Part shown: positions 34,401-45,900 of the stretch, piece after piece
Position numbering within the stretch: position 1 is the first letter of the stretch
Layout: each line of letters starts with the position of its first letter
NCBI GenBank assembly: GCA_030267565.1
Contig: BRXU01000008.1
Span: forward strand, 1,426,001-1,490,000
Direction of reading: 5' to 3'
From: Pleodorina starrii
Lineage: Eukaryota; Chlorophyta; Chlorophyceae; Chlamydomonadales; Volvocaceae
Length of the DNA: 64,000 bases
Notes under the pieces: generated by a model
Databases searched by the model: none
The model's input: the letters and a program-made list of their open reading frames with translations, nothing else
Told to the model about the DNA's origin: nothing
Made by a program: the position numbers and the translations under genes

Positions 34401-35477
34401 CCGCAACTCCACTCGCGCCGGGCCGGAGCCCGTCCGTCCGGGGGCGATGACGTCGAGCCTGACTCACCTGGCAGACCCGCACCACCGCCACCACGTTGTG
34501 AGGGCCCTTGCCGCCGCCGCCTCCGCCGAATTGGCCGCCGCCGCTTGGGCCGGCGCCGCCCGCGGTACCGTTGGCTGCGGCCCTGAGCTGGCTGCGGCGG
34601 CTGAGATTGACGCACTCGATGCTACGACGGGGTGGAGGGGCGCGAAAGAGAGGGTAAATGGGGGCGGGGGGTTCAACAAGATGCGGAGAAAGGTTGGTGT
34701 TGGTGAGCTGCTTCCGTATGGAAGGCCTTTCGAGATGGAGGGATGTGGGTATACCGTAAGATGACGTGTTGCTTGTTCGTCGCGGGGGGGAGGGGGGTGG
34801 GCTGTCCCAATTCCGACTTGGCGGCATCGTGGGCGCGTCCTGACATGCAGGAACGGTGTTACATACAGAAGACAGTCCCAGAAGGTGACGTCAAGAGGGG
34901 AGGCGACGCCGGCCGGGTGTTCGGTGTGCACATCCCCCGCGGGGAGGACTGCGGTGTGTGTGAGGCGGGTGGTGAGGCTGAGGCTGAGGCCGCAGCATGG
35001 TTCGGGGGAGCGATACGCACCTGGCGCATGAGCGCGGCGACAGGAAGACGCCGCACACCTCGCAGTGCTGCAACGCTGCTCGCCTCGGCACGGATGCACC
35101 TTGTGTATCAGCGGCCTGCCCCACATGGAAGAAAGGTTATGCTCATGTGACGCAAGCCAACACTTGGCGCGCGGGGCACATTGATGGCGGCTAGTTTAGG
35201 TGCACGGCCCTCAGAAATCCCACCAATGATAATTGCTTCGTATTGACTATCAGTTCGCCGTAGCGTAGCGCAATACGGCTCCAATAGATGGTCGACAAGC
35301 CCGCGAAGCACGCATCGCACGCACCTTCAAGGCTTGTGCTCCAAAATAAGCGGCATTGTCAAGATAACCCTCCGAAGCCAACAATTGAGATGCCTGTGAT
35401 AAGTACGTGAAGCGGGCGGTCTGCGGCAATGTCACAGCCTCCTTGCGCGTCGGCTGGCGCAAAGGTTTTGGGGGCAT
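28425..35477 (-). CDS. Rpr2/Rpp21/SNM1-like zinc-ribbon protein with a giant low-complexity extension
   Basis: Exons are 35477-35325, 35115-35021, 34621-34468, 34032-29998 and 29558-28425, in frame for 1,856 residues. The first ~150 residues look like the RNase P/MRP Rpr2/Rpp21/SNM1 family: a helix (RFTYLSQASQLLASEG), then CEVCGVFLSP (Cys69, Cys72) and, after ~60 residues, VVRVCQVCGHRNSQPF (Cys133, Cys136). The two CxxC pairs make a zinc ribbon that in this family helps bind the RNA subunit. The rest is Gln-, Ala- and Glu-rich, with acidic tracts and a triplicated PMSPADTAKMLARVRAAT segment. The last exon has GLFDLRPAVDLEWPRMLHHP and a basic C-terminus with KRVHWATP, which fits a PP1-docking RVxF-type motif. 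Known relatives are short (about 150-200 residues), so the extension is extraordinary. The third exon's acceptor is one of two possibilities. Family assignment is inference from pattern only. Confidence 0.72.
30780..31575 (-). repeat. Triplicated acidic + SPADTAKMLARVRAAT coding segment
   Basis: Three copies of the same segment, anchored near 30840-30775, 31200-31135 and 31560-31495, lie about 360 bp apart. Each encodes an Asp/Glu/Ser-rich tract, then PVG(A/T)(V/A)P(Q/P)PMSP, then a conserved helix (ADTAKMLARVRAAT) and a poly-Ala run. The helix is far better conserved than its surroundings. Confidence 0.88.
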
Positions 35478-35779
35478 CCCCACAATCACAAAACGTGCAG
35501 GCCAATATGGCTTTTCGACCGCGTGCGGATGACTTTCCGCGGGCGGCAATTTATGGAGGCGGGCAACAAGCAAATGTGTCGGCCAACGTAATCGTACAAC
35601 CCGGACTTCCGGAGCACTGTACTGAGTCTCTCCGTTAAAAACTTAAGCGCGGTTTTGTATCAGGCAGTACTGATCTTGAGACTCACAGGGCACGTTTGCA
35701 TTAACGACTGTCATAATCACATGTTAGTTCATGTTGACAGCTTCCATTGAGACCATCTCAAACTAATAGCTGCATCAGG
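35478..35779. promoter_or_regulatory. Shared divergent promoter of the zinc-ribbon gene and GEMIN2
   Basis: 302 bp separate the two proposed start codons (206 bp if the upstream in-frame ATG at 35573 of the minus-strand gene is used). The segment near 35640-35760 is AT-rich compared with the flanking exons. No specific factor site can be named. Confidence 0.6.
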
Positions 35780-38701
35780 ATGGAGCCAATGGAGGTTTCG
35801 GAAGGTCTATTAGGCGCATCTAACAGCCGAGAGATGGGAAGTGGAACCCCTATCACGCGAGGCCGCGACGACAACACTGGTATGACAGACGAAGGGTTAG
35901 CAGACTATGATGATGACGCCGATAATTTCGACGAGGACGAGGGCGAGGAGGAGGACGAGGACGAAGCGATGGCGTCGTCGGAAGATGAGGACTACAACCG
36001 CACCCATTTCGGCATCTCTCAGGCGCTGCCTGTGCCAGATGGCCCTCCGGACTTTGACGCCGGTGAGCCACGCGCCCACGTTCGCCCCACGTGGACCTTC
36101 CCCAGCGCCAAACCGGAACAACCCTTGCCAGGACCGCGCATTGCCCTTCCCTGGAGCCATCGAAAGAGCGCCCGCGGGTGGTGATGAGCTCAAACCCTCA
36201 TCCCCCACCCTGGCCCCCAACCTGGCCCCCGCCGCCCCCGCTGCGGTATTTTCTTTTTACCCCCGCCTCGGGGCCCCACCTGCAGGCCCTCCCCAGACGG
36301 CGGAGGAGTACCTCCAGTGGGTCCGCTTCGAGGCCTCCCGCTGCCCCCGCATCACCCGGAAGGACGTCGACCCCGCCGTACTGGAGCGCCACGAGCAGCG
36401 ACGGCAGCAGCAGAACCAGACCCGGGCAGGCGACGACACCGCTGCGGCGGCGGCAGCGGCCGGGGGCCCGACGTCCGGCGGCGGCGGCGGCGGCCGGCGG
36501 CGGGGCGGCGGCGGCGGCGGCGGTGGCTGCGCCTCGGCGGCTCAGGTGCCTCCGCCCGTGACCTCGGAGTGTCCCGAGTGGGCCCGGCCGTCGCCCAAGT
36601 GGCTCGCCGTGTTCCTGAAGGTCAGGACGGGGGTGAGGGCAGGGCCGGGATTGGTGCAGGAGACAGGGCAGGGCTGGGCTGAGGTCTCTTGGCCTGCCCG
36701 TCCTGGGTAGCTACCGGTACCTGCCTTTGGGGCCGCCGGTCCTCGAACACAGCCGCCCCTGCCGTACCGCCGCCCATCCATCGTCCCGGCCTACCCGGCC
36801 GCTTATAACCCGCAGGACTTTTGCCGCCTGCGCCAGGCGCTGGGTGCAATGCAGCTGCAGCACGCGCGCGGTGAGAACGGGCGTGGGGCGGGCCGGGCTG
36901 GGTTGGCTCAAGAGGGGGTGGCTCGGGTGACGATGGCGCAGGCCGCAGTCGAGTCTCCCCTCGTGGGGCCGGCGATGGGACTCTCCCTGCATCCCTCGCT
37001 CGTCTTTCACCGCAAGCCAGGCCATGAATGGGCTTCCCCCAAAATCACCCAAATGGGTCTCTGGGTCTCTCAACCATTGGTCCTTTGCCACGGCGCCAGC
37101 CCGCCGCTCTTCCTTCTCTCTTCTTTGCGGCCTCTCGCCACCGCAACACGCCGTTGCCCCTACCCGCCCCCACCCCTCCTCCGACGGCCCCAACGCGCCC
37201 CACGCGCCGCCCGCTGGTCCCCAGAGCTCTCCGCCACTCAGCTGCCCTCCCTAGACAACACGGCCGCCTGGGACCGCCTGTGCTTCGAGCAGTGGCAGCC
37301 CCTGGAGCAGCAGCAGCAGCAGCAAGAGGAGGGGGGCAAGCCGGCGGCGACGAGTGTGGGGCAGGAGGAGGACGAGCAGGGTACGCCACCGCCTCCACCA
37401 CCGCCGCCGCCGCCGCAGGAGGAGGAGGAGGAGGAGGAGGAGGGGTGTTCGGGTGGGCCGGCGGCGGCGGTGTGCGGGGCGAGCAACAGCGGCGGCGGCG
37501 GCGGGAGCGGCGGCGCGGCGGCGACCGGGCCGCATCCGCTGAAGCGCCTCCACGGCGGGGAGCAGCAGCGACGGCAGCAGGCTCAGCCGGGGAGTTCGGC
37601 GGCAGGCGGCGGAGGGGGCGGAGGGGGTGGAGCTTCGTTGGCTGCGGGGCAGGGGCGGGAGCAGGCGCATGGTCAGGGCGGCGAGACGGACCGGCTGTGT
37701 GGACCCGTGGTTCGGACGGTGCTGGCGTTGGACCAGGTGGGGCGGTTGGGGGGCGATTGTGGGGCGGGGTGGTTGATCCTGGTTGGTTTCTCTTTCTCCG
37801 GTTCGTGCTCGAGACCGCCTCGCTCTGTCTGTGCCTGTGTGCCTGTGTGCCTGTGTCTGTGTCTGTGTCATGTCTTTCTGTCTATGTCTGTGCATTTGTC
37901 TGTTTCTGTCTGTCTGTGTCTGAAGTTCTGGAGCTCTGCACTGAGCCCCATGACGGCCCACGCGCAGTCCAAACGGCCGGTCCCGCCCCGCCCCGCCCCG
38001 CCCCGTCACGTCCCGTCCCGCCCCGTCCCGTCCCGCCCCGCCCCGCCCCCCCCCCGCCCCGCCGCCGCAGGTCTCGGTGGGCAGCCTCATCGAACGACAC
38101 GTCGCGCAGCTGGGATCTCAGTCGAGCCTGTCGTACATCCGGTCGCAGTGGCTGTTTGCGCTGGCTGCCGTACTGGAGCGGCCCGTGCCGCCGGACGTGG
38201 CGGCCGCCATGCGGGATCTGGTGAGGCGGGGGGGGACTGGGGAGGGGGGGAGGGGGCGCAGGGGCAGGGGGAGGGGGAGGGAGTTGTGTGGGTGGGTGGG
38301 TGGGTGGGTGGGTGGGTGGGTGGGTGGGTGGGTGGGTGGGTGGGTGGGTGGGTGGGTGGGTGGGTGGGTGGGTGGGTGGGTGGGTGATAGATAAAAAAAA
38401 CCGCAGCGACGGGACAGAAGCGGCTTCACTTTCCTTCTCTTCGCTCCCGCCCACTTCACTTCACTATGCCTGCATACCGTAACCTCCGTTACCTCCCACC
38501 CTCGCCCGCCCTCTCTCCTCTTCCGCCTTCGCGCCCACGCAGGTCCGCCGCTGTTCCTTCTGGCGGGCATCCCTGGAGCGATCCGATGACCCGGTGCTGC
38601 CCCGCCTCAACGTTCTGTTGGCGGTTGCGGGCGGTTACTTCGGGCAGGACGAGCAGCTCAGCGCGGCGGCCGCGGCGGCGGGGCTGGTCGACCTGGTGTA
38701 G
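35780..38701 (+). CDS. GEMIN2: Gemin2 (SIP1) homologue, SMN-complex subunit
   Basis: Gemin2 holds Sm proteins during spliceosomal snRNP assembly. Exons are 35780-36062, 36286-36620, 36816-36870, 37225-37736, 38071-38220 and 38543-38701, giving 497 residues. Family motifs, in order, are SQALPVPDGPP, PPQTAEEYLQWVRFEA, PSPKWLAVFLKDFCRLRQAL, then the C-terminal helical part SLSYIRSQWLFALAAVLERP, RRCSFWRASLE and PRLNVLLAVAGGYFGQDEQL. The start is the ATG at 35780; the N-terminus is acidic (DDDADNFDEDEGEEED). Human Gemin2 is about 280 residues; the extra length comes from Gly/Arg-, Gln-, Glu- and Gly-rich inserts in exons 2 and 4. A TGTAA at 39533 could end the transcript. The divergent partner is another predicted RNA-processing protein. 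Confidence 0.93.
36235..36272 (-). repeat. Intronic repeat family copy (GEMIN2 intron 1)
   Basis: The minus strand reads GGGGGTAAAAAGAAAATACC then GCAGCGGGGG, an incomplete copy of the family described at 38736-38805. Confidence 0.75.
38287..38386 (+). repeat. (GGGT)n microsatellite in GEMIN2 intron 5
   Basis: About 25 units of GGGT lie between the exons ending at 38220 and starting at 38543. The repeat is G-quadruplex-prone in the transcript. Confidence 0.95.
38390..38432 (+). repeat. Intronic repeat family copy (GEMIN2 intron 5)
   Basis: It reads GATAGATAAAAAAAACCGC then AGCGACGGGACAGAAGCGG and directly follows the (GGGT)n array. Confidence 0.75.
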
Positions 38702-39996
38702 GGCTTACTGGCGGGGGCTGCACCGGCGCAAGGGGGTCAAGATGGGGGTAAAAAGAAGATACCGCAGTGGAGACGGAGACGGTGTTAGCGGACGGACCCG
38801 GAACCCAGCAGTAGGTGGGGAAGTTACCGTTAATGAAGATGAGCCGCAGCGAAGTACCCGAGGCGACGGTGGGGACAGGGAAGGCAGCTATGTCGTGTGG
38901 GTGTTCGCTGTGCTCGCGAGTTGCTGTTCGGTCCCTTTGGAATACGAACCGAGAGCTGTGCTGTAGGCGGCTCGAGTACCGAGCTCCTCCTTTTGGGGAT
39001 TTCGGTGCCGGCCGACCAAAACACCGAAAATTGCCTTCTGCTTGGGCTGGACGATGCTTATGATAACACGTGGGCGGCCGCAGTGCGGTCTGCCGCTGAC
39101 TCTCACGGCGACGAGCTGGTCGACTCTCCCCATATTCGCGCTACTGCCGAACTGGACTCAGCGTACCATGGCAGATGGATCGGAGCACGAGATTGCGTGA
39201 AATTGGTGCAGATAGACAGATGCGCTTTCGCTGGTTCAACTGCGAGCTGAAGCCGCAACGAAACATGGCACAGGGCGGCGTCTTGCCTGACATCAGGTAT
39301 TGTATGTCTTATGCCGATTGGGACTGTGTCGCTGCCCCCCATCCATCTTTGGGCGGATGCCGCTTGTTTGCTGCCTGATGGGGGAAAGGTGTCTGCTGCG
39401 CGTTCGGATGGGGCCGGAGGAGTTGGGGGCATGGCCCGGATGGCGTTCTGGGTGGCGTCGGTCAGGTGGATTGACTGTGGCGAGCCCTAGTGTGGGCAAC
39501 CGCTTGCGTGCGACAAACCGTCAAAATGTTCTTGTAATAATAGGACAATAGCTTCGTGCGGCCTGCGGTGCTCGGCGTGCGGCGGTTGTGTCGGTTGCTC
39601 TGTGGCGCACGGTAGTTGAATTAGTCATGCGGATTCTGTGTTGAATTTTGAGTGCGTCTTCTAATCGTTGTGGTGAAACACGGTAAAAAAGAATTCTTTT
39701 TGGAACGATGATACAATACTAGTTTGACGACTTGATGCCCTCACACAGCGGCTCTGAATTCGCAATAAAATTTAAGCAAAATATCTAATTATACATTACT
39801 TTGCGGTTCCAGACGTTTTTCCGCCCGACTGTTGGACTGACCACTGGACCCTTGACTAGACCGAATTTCTTTTAACGTTACGGGCTTACAGGGCGCTCCT
39901 AAGCTGCATCGCCAAAGCACATCCTAAGATACGTTATGCTTTCACACGCGAGCGAGCGGACAAGCGAGCTGTCTTGAACTCCAGGTCAGCGCATCC
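38702..39996. other. Intergenic region upstream of the BOR-type transporter
   Basis: It holds the GEMIN2 3' UTR with one repeat-family copy, a TGTAA at 39533-39537, and then an AT-rich stretch (about 39600-39960) that is the likely promoter region of the transporter. No ORF here has a recognisable domain. Confidence 0.5.
38736..38805 (+). repeat. Best copy of the intronic repeat family (GEMIN2 3' UTR)
   Basis: It reads GGGGGTAAAAAGAAGATACC, then GCAGTGGAGACGGAGACGG, then TGTTAGCGGACGGACCCGG. The same three blocks in the same order occur at 54074-54138 on the minus strand. It begins 35 bases after the GEMIN2 stop codon. Confidence 0.85.
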
Positions 39997-42900
39997 ATGG
40001 GCCGCCAGCGATGGCCGGGCGCGGACATCCTGGACGAGGCGCGAGGACGGCTGGCAGTATATGCCGAAGACTGGCGTGACGGCATCAATGCCGGCACGCG
40101 GTGAGTGCGATTTCCTTCTGGCTCCCTCACCTCACATCGACCAGTGCATGCGTGCGTGCGTATATCCATGGGTGCGTGCGCGGTCATGAACTGAGTCCAT
40201 CGATGTCATTTGTGGGTTTATATGGTAAGTCTGACACCGTAACTCCAAGATTTAAATAATGTGGTCCGAGTTCAGACCATCCAATTCCAAGCTTGCTTTA
40301 AGCCCCTCCCCCCCGCCCCGCCCTCCCCCCCACACACAACACCCCACACCCCATACACAACCCCCCGCACACCCTCCCCCCGCCCCCTCCCCCCGCCCCC
40401 CAGGATCATCGCCCCCTCCACCTACATCTTCCTGGCCTCCCTGCTTCCCGCTCTGGCCTTTGGTCTCCAACTGGACCATGAAACATGTGAGGCCCTTCGG
40501 GCTGCTAGGCGTTCTGTTGGCCCTCGGCCCCCCGCCTCGGATTGGATGGGAACCCTTCCTCCCCCCTTTCCTCCGCCCTTCTGTTCGAGTTGGTGTCCTC
40601 TATCCCTCCCCCGCCCCTCTTTTTCTCCCCTCTCCCGCCCCCCACTCCTCCCAGATACTCGCCCCTCCCCTCCGTCCCTCCCCTTCGCTACCTACTGTTT
40701 ACCTCCCCCCGCCCCCCGCCCCCCTGGTATCTTCTTTTTACCCTTCCGCCCCCCCGGTGCTGGCAGATGGGCTGCTGGGTGTCGTCCAAGTCCTGGCTGC
40801 CACCGCCCTGGGGGGTGTGGCGCAGGCGGTGTGTGGCGGGCAGCCGCTGCTGATCGTGGGGGTGGCGGAGCCGGTGGTCCTCATCTACGCCTTCCTGTAC
40901 CGATTCGCTGAGGGACAGGAGGGGCTGGGCCGGGAGCGCTTCCTGCCCTGGGCGGCCTGGGTGTGTGTATGGACGGCGATCATGGCAAGTAGGGAAGGGG
41001 GGGAGCCTCCCTAAAAATGAGTCACCCGTAGGGGGGTGTGTGCAGATGTGGGACCGCAGCGATGGGACGGAGGCACCGGGGGTTGGTGTGTGGGGGGGAG
41101 CGGGTGTTTTGGGGGAGGAGAGAGGGGGGAAGGGAGGGGAGGGAGGGATGACATGCATGCAAACCGCAGCTAAGGGGAAGAGGATGGGGGGGGGTGCGGT
41201 CGTGGGGGAAGAGGGAAGGGTGTGGATGTGGATGTAAGGAGAGAGGCGAGAGGGAAGGGGAGCCAAAGAGGGAGGGGTGGCGATCACCCAGGCGGGCCCG
41301 GGGGTGGGACCCGGGAGAGGGTGCGGGAGGGGGAGAGAAGAGGGGGAGGGAAAGCAGGGCAAGGGCGGCGGTGGGCTCGGGAGGCTTCGACTCTGATCTC
41401 CAACCGAGTTCCCCACCCAACCCCCGACGGTCGCCTACGTCCCTCCGCTGCGGTATCTCCTCTTATCACCCTTCCGCCCCCTCCCGCCGCGCCTCATCCC
41501 GTCATTCCCCCCTCCCGCCTCCTCCCATTCCCCCCTCCCGCCTGTCGGGCACTGCTGCGCTGTTCACCGACTCATGTGTCCCACCTCCGTTGCGTTCCGG
41601 TCCCCCTTTTCGTCCCGGGCCTCCACTTCCCTCCACTTCCCTCCACTTCCCTCCACTTCCCTACCCCTTTCCCCCCACCCAACCCCCAACCCCCCGGGCT
41701 CCGGGCTATACGTGGATAACCCCCCACCTCCCGGCCCACCCCCACCCCAGGTGGTGGTTGTGGCTGCTGCCGGGGCCTGTCGGGCGGTGGACGCACTCAC
41801 TCGCTTCAGTGGCGAGCTGTTCGGGGCCCTCATCGGAATACTGTTCCTGCAGCAGGCGGTCAAGGTGGGGCGGAGGGGTGCGTATGTGCGTATGTGCGTG
41901 TGTTATGTTATGTTGTGTTGTGTTATGTTATGTTATGTTATGTTACAGTGTGGGGGGGCTTTCTGGGCCGCTTCATGTGCGTGTGTCTTTGTGCGTGTCT
42001 TGGGGAGGGAGGAGGGAAGGGGGAGGGGGGGTGGGGAAGAGCCCGTGGGCGTCATTTTCTTCCGTAGGTTGGTTGCTAGGTCAGCTCGGTTTCGACAGCT
42101 CTCGAGGATTAATAGCGGACGGTGCGATTTGGCCCAAGCCCGCTCCGAATCCCATATTCCCAATCCCAATCCGACCCACGGGTCACCGCTTGTTTGGCGG
42201 CGGGTCCTCTGCGCGTGCAGGGCCTTATCGCGCAGTTTCGGTTGGACCCCAACGGCCTGTACGGCGGCGACACGTCAGCAGGTGGGCACTGCGCCGCGTC
42301 CCCACCATCCGGACGCCCCAACTCGGCCGGCCACTCGGCCGGGTAGTGATCATATCTGCCGTATGCCTCTGTTCGCCCACCTCGCCTACTTCGCTGCCTT
42401 CGCTGCCTCCCGCGAATCCCCAGGAGCAGGAGCGGGAGGAGGAGCGGGAGGAGCGGTCCCCTCCCCCTCCTCCGCCGCCGCCGCCGCCGTCGCCGTCTCC
42501 GACCTGTTCGTGTGGCGGCTGGTCAACGGGTTGTGGTCTCTGCTGCTGGCAGCGGCTCTGCTGCTGAGCTGTCGGGCGGTGCTGAGGGCCAGGAGCTGGA
42601 GGTTCCTGCGCAAGGTGAGGCCCCGGGGTGGGGTGGGGTAGGGAAGGGGAGGGGAGGGGTAGGGTGGGGTGGGGTGGGGTGGGGTGGTGGGGGGGGGGTA
42701 GGATGGGGTAGGGTAGGATGGTATTGCAGAAGATAGCACACAGGGGTGAAGGGGTGAAGGGGTGAAGGGGTACGAGTGATGAAGGGGGGGTGGGGTGAGC
42801 GCGGGTTGGGTCTCGACTTGCGAGGTGGTGGGTCGGCCTGGCCTCCCTCCCCTCACCTCCCCTCCTTTGCACACAATCGATGCTCTCCTGGTCCCTGAGC

Positions 42901-45900
42901 GCGGGGTTCGGGTCGGGTCGGGTCGGGTCTTTAGGGGTATTTACCGGAGCAGCCTCCACTCCACTCCAGCCGCACTCCGCTCCACCCATCCGTAAATGAT
43001 CGTAATCCAATGACGCCGCAATACGTTGCCCAGATGGACGCAACAAAACCACTTTGGCAGAGCAAAGCCACCTCTTGCCGGAATCGCTTATCCACGTAAC
43101 GAAGCTAAGCACCCTCGCTGTATTTTAGCTGCTGCTGTTGTTGCTGTTGCTGTGTTGCTGCTGTTACTGGTGCTGCTGCTGTTGCTGCTGATGGTGTCGC
43201 TGTGGGTGGTGGCTGCTGCTGCGGCTGCGGCTGCGGCTGCAGTGGCTGAGGGGTTTTCTGGCGGACTTTGGACCTCCTGCCATGGTGGGTGCGGGGGGTG
43301 GGTGGGTGGGTGGGTGGGTGGGTGGGTGGGTGGGTGGGTGGGTGGGTGGGTGGGAGGGAGGGAGGGTGGGTGGGTGGGTGGGTGGGTGGGAGGGAGGGAG
43401 GGAGGGAGGGTGGGTGGGTGGGTGGGTGGGTGGGTGGGTGGGTGGGTGAGGGCGGGTGGGCGGGTGGGCGGGTGGGGGTGGGAGTGCGCAGTGCGGGCGG
43501 GAGGTGGGACGAAGGGGGGGAGGGAAAGGCAGCTTGGGGGGTGGAGTGGGGGTTGCTCCGCGCGCGTATCGCATAGGCAACGCATGAGCTTGACGGCTCA
43601 TGACGTCATGAGTCATGACGGTTGCTGAGACTTTGGGGAGGCCACTGCCGATGGCGGACATCCCTGCTTGGACCGATGGGTTCGGAGAGAGGTTAGGGTT
43701 TTCGAAACAGGGACAGGCCATAAAGGAGTCGTTTGGGAGGGAGGGAGCCCGAGGAATTGAGGACGGGAGGCAGGCAGGGAGGGAGGCAGGCAGGAAGGGA
43801 GGGAGGCAGGGCGGGAGGGAGGAACCGGCCAGGAGTGTCATCAGCGGGGCAAGGTGGTGCAACAGACGGGGATGAGCCCCACGAGAGAGTGTCTCCGCAA
43901 AGTCCTCCTTTGCTTCCGCCCTACGCCCCCTCACGGCTCCACGCTATGTCATGCCCTAACACCTCCCCCCTCGCCACCACCCCGACCCCCTCACCCCCAC
44001 CCCCTCCCCCTCCTCCCCCTCCTCCCCTTCCTCCCCCGGCCCCTCAGGTGCTCCTCTGCACCGGCATCTCCTTCGCCATCTCCCCCGCCACTTCCACCCA
44101 GGTACCACCCGGAGTGCCACGCCGCGTGGCCTCCGGAGACGTCTGGCGCGGCGCCAACCCCGCCGCCGGCGGCGGCGACGGCGGCGGCGGCGGCGGTGAC
44201 GGCTGGCGGGTCGCCTCCCGCATGGCGGAGGTACCCGGCGGCTACGTCGCGGCGGCGGCGCTGCCCGCCTTTGTCATTGCCGTACTGTTCTACTTTGACC
44301 ACAGCGTGTCGAGCCAGATGGCGCAGCAGCCAGAGTACAATCTTGTACGGCCGCCGTCGTACGCGTACGACCTTGCGCTGCTGGGGGGCATGACGCTGGC
44401 TTGCGGACTGCTGGGGTTGCCGCCCGTGAATGGGGTGCTGCCGCAGGTACGGCAAGAGAGCGGCAGATGGTGGTGGTGGGGGGGAGGGGGTAAAATAAAG
44501 ATGAAACCGCGGCGATGGGACGTTGGGGGAGTGAGATCTCTGGGGGTTCAAGGAGTCGATCTTGCGGGATGGATGCGGCAGGCCCCCCCTAGCTGGAGGG
44601 GGGGACCAGGACCTCCCGGGGCTGAGTAGATGGAAGGCGAGGGGGCAAAGCCCGTTGCCGCTGCCTGGTGCCTGGTGCCTGGTGCCTGGCGGCGGTTGTG
44701 CGGTGTGAGGTGTGCGGGTGTGTTGGTGCGGGCGGGAGTGAGCTCGATCGGCGTCCCCCTTTCTCTGCCGCCCCTGCCGCCCCTCTCACCCCTCACCCAT
44801 GTGCCCCTCACCCCTCACCACCCCCACCTCTAAACTCCCCTCACCCCTCACCACCCCTTCATCCCTCACCCCCCCCCACACACCCTCTGCCTCAGGCCCC
44901 CATGCACACCCGCAGCCTGGCCACACTCGGCCACCCCAGGGCCGCCAAGAAGCAGCAACACCACCACCACGGACAACAACAACAACAGAAACAACAACGA
45001 CAACCGAAACAACAACTGGAGGATGAGCAACAGCAGCAGCAACAGGCGGACGAGCAACAACAACAGCAGCAGCCTACGCAGCAGCAGCATCAGGGCGAGG
45101 AGGCAGCGCAGCAGCAGGGGCATGACCACCGCCGTCAGTCAGCTCAGGAGGGTCTTGCGCCGCCGTCAGGGCCACCGCCGCCTGGACCTGCGGAAGGCTG
45201 GGAGACGGCCAGGGCGGCCAGTGGGCCACCAGCAGCAGCACCCGCAGCAGCAGCAGCAGCACCCGCCAACAGCACTCCAGCAGCCACCATGCCAAGGGCG
45301 GTGGCGGCGGCAGCAGCGGCAGCGCCGAGGGGCAGCCCAGCGGCGGAGTTTCCCCCGCCGGCTGCAGCGCCGCCGCCACGGTACTGGCCCGGCGGGTTGG
45401 GCGTCCCCGCCGCCGCTGCGGCCGTCAACGGCGGCGCGAACCAGCCGACGGCCGCGGTGGCGGCGGCATCGCCGCCAGCGGCGGTCTGCGCTGCGGCCGC
45501 CGCCGCCGGCTGCAACGGGGCCGGCGCCGACGGCGGCTCCGACGGCGGCGCCGGGCGGCAGTGGCCTCAGGGGCAGGTGGTGGTGGTGGTGGGGTCAGCC
45601 AGGGAGCTGCGAGACGGAGGCGAGGCTGGGGATGGGGGTGGAGGTGTGGATGGGGGTGATTGGGATGGGGCCGCCCGCAATCCGTCCCACCTCCGCCTCC
45701 AGAGCCGCAACAGCCTCAGCCATAACAGCAGCAGCCAGCATCACCGCAACCCCAACCGCAACCTTGACGGCGCATCCAGCCATCGGCACACTGGCCTTTC
45801 CGTCCGCGTCTTCGGGGTTGGCGACGGTGGTGCCGCTGGCGGCGACTACAGCTGCGGCCTCCCAGATGGGGCGGCGGAGGCGCCGGAGGAGGCGGCGGCG

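Noticed and set aside
33142..34764. 540-codon plus-strand ORF opposite the zinc-ribbon gene
   Set aside because: Leu/Arg-rich antisense of Glu/Ala/Gln repeats. The minus strand carries the zinc ribbon, in-frame splice junctions and the triplicated motif.
38287..38386. Regular GGGT array, considered as CRISPR or centromere-type satellite
   Set aside because: A plain 4-bp microsatellite in a spliceosomal intron of a eukaryotic gene, with no spacers.
36849..38387. 512-codon plus-strand ORF
   Set aside because: It includes Gemin2 exon 4 in frame but reads through introns 3 and 4 and past exon 5 in another frame. Only 37225-37736 of it is exon.
41194..42567. 457-codon plus-strand ORF within the transporter
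   Set aside because: It crosses two conserved BOR exons in the wrong frame and includes microsatellite-derived Cys/Val runs.
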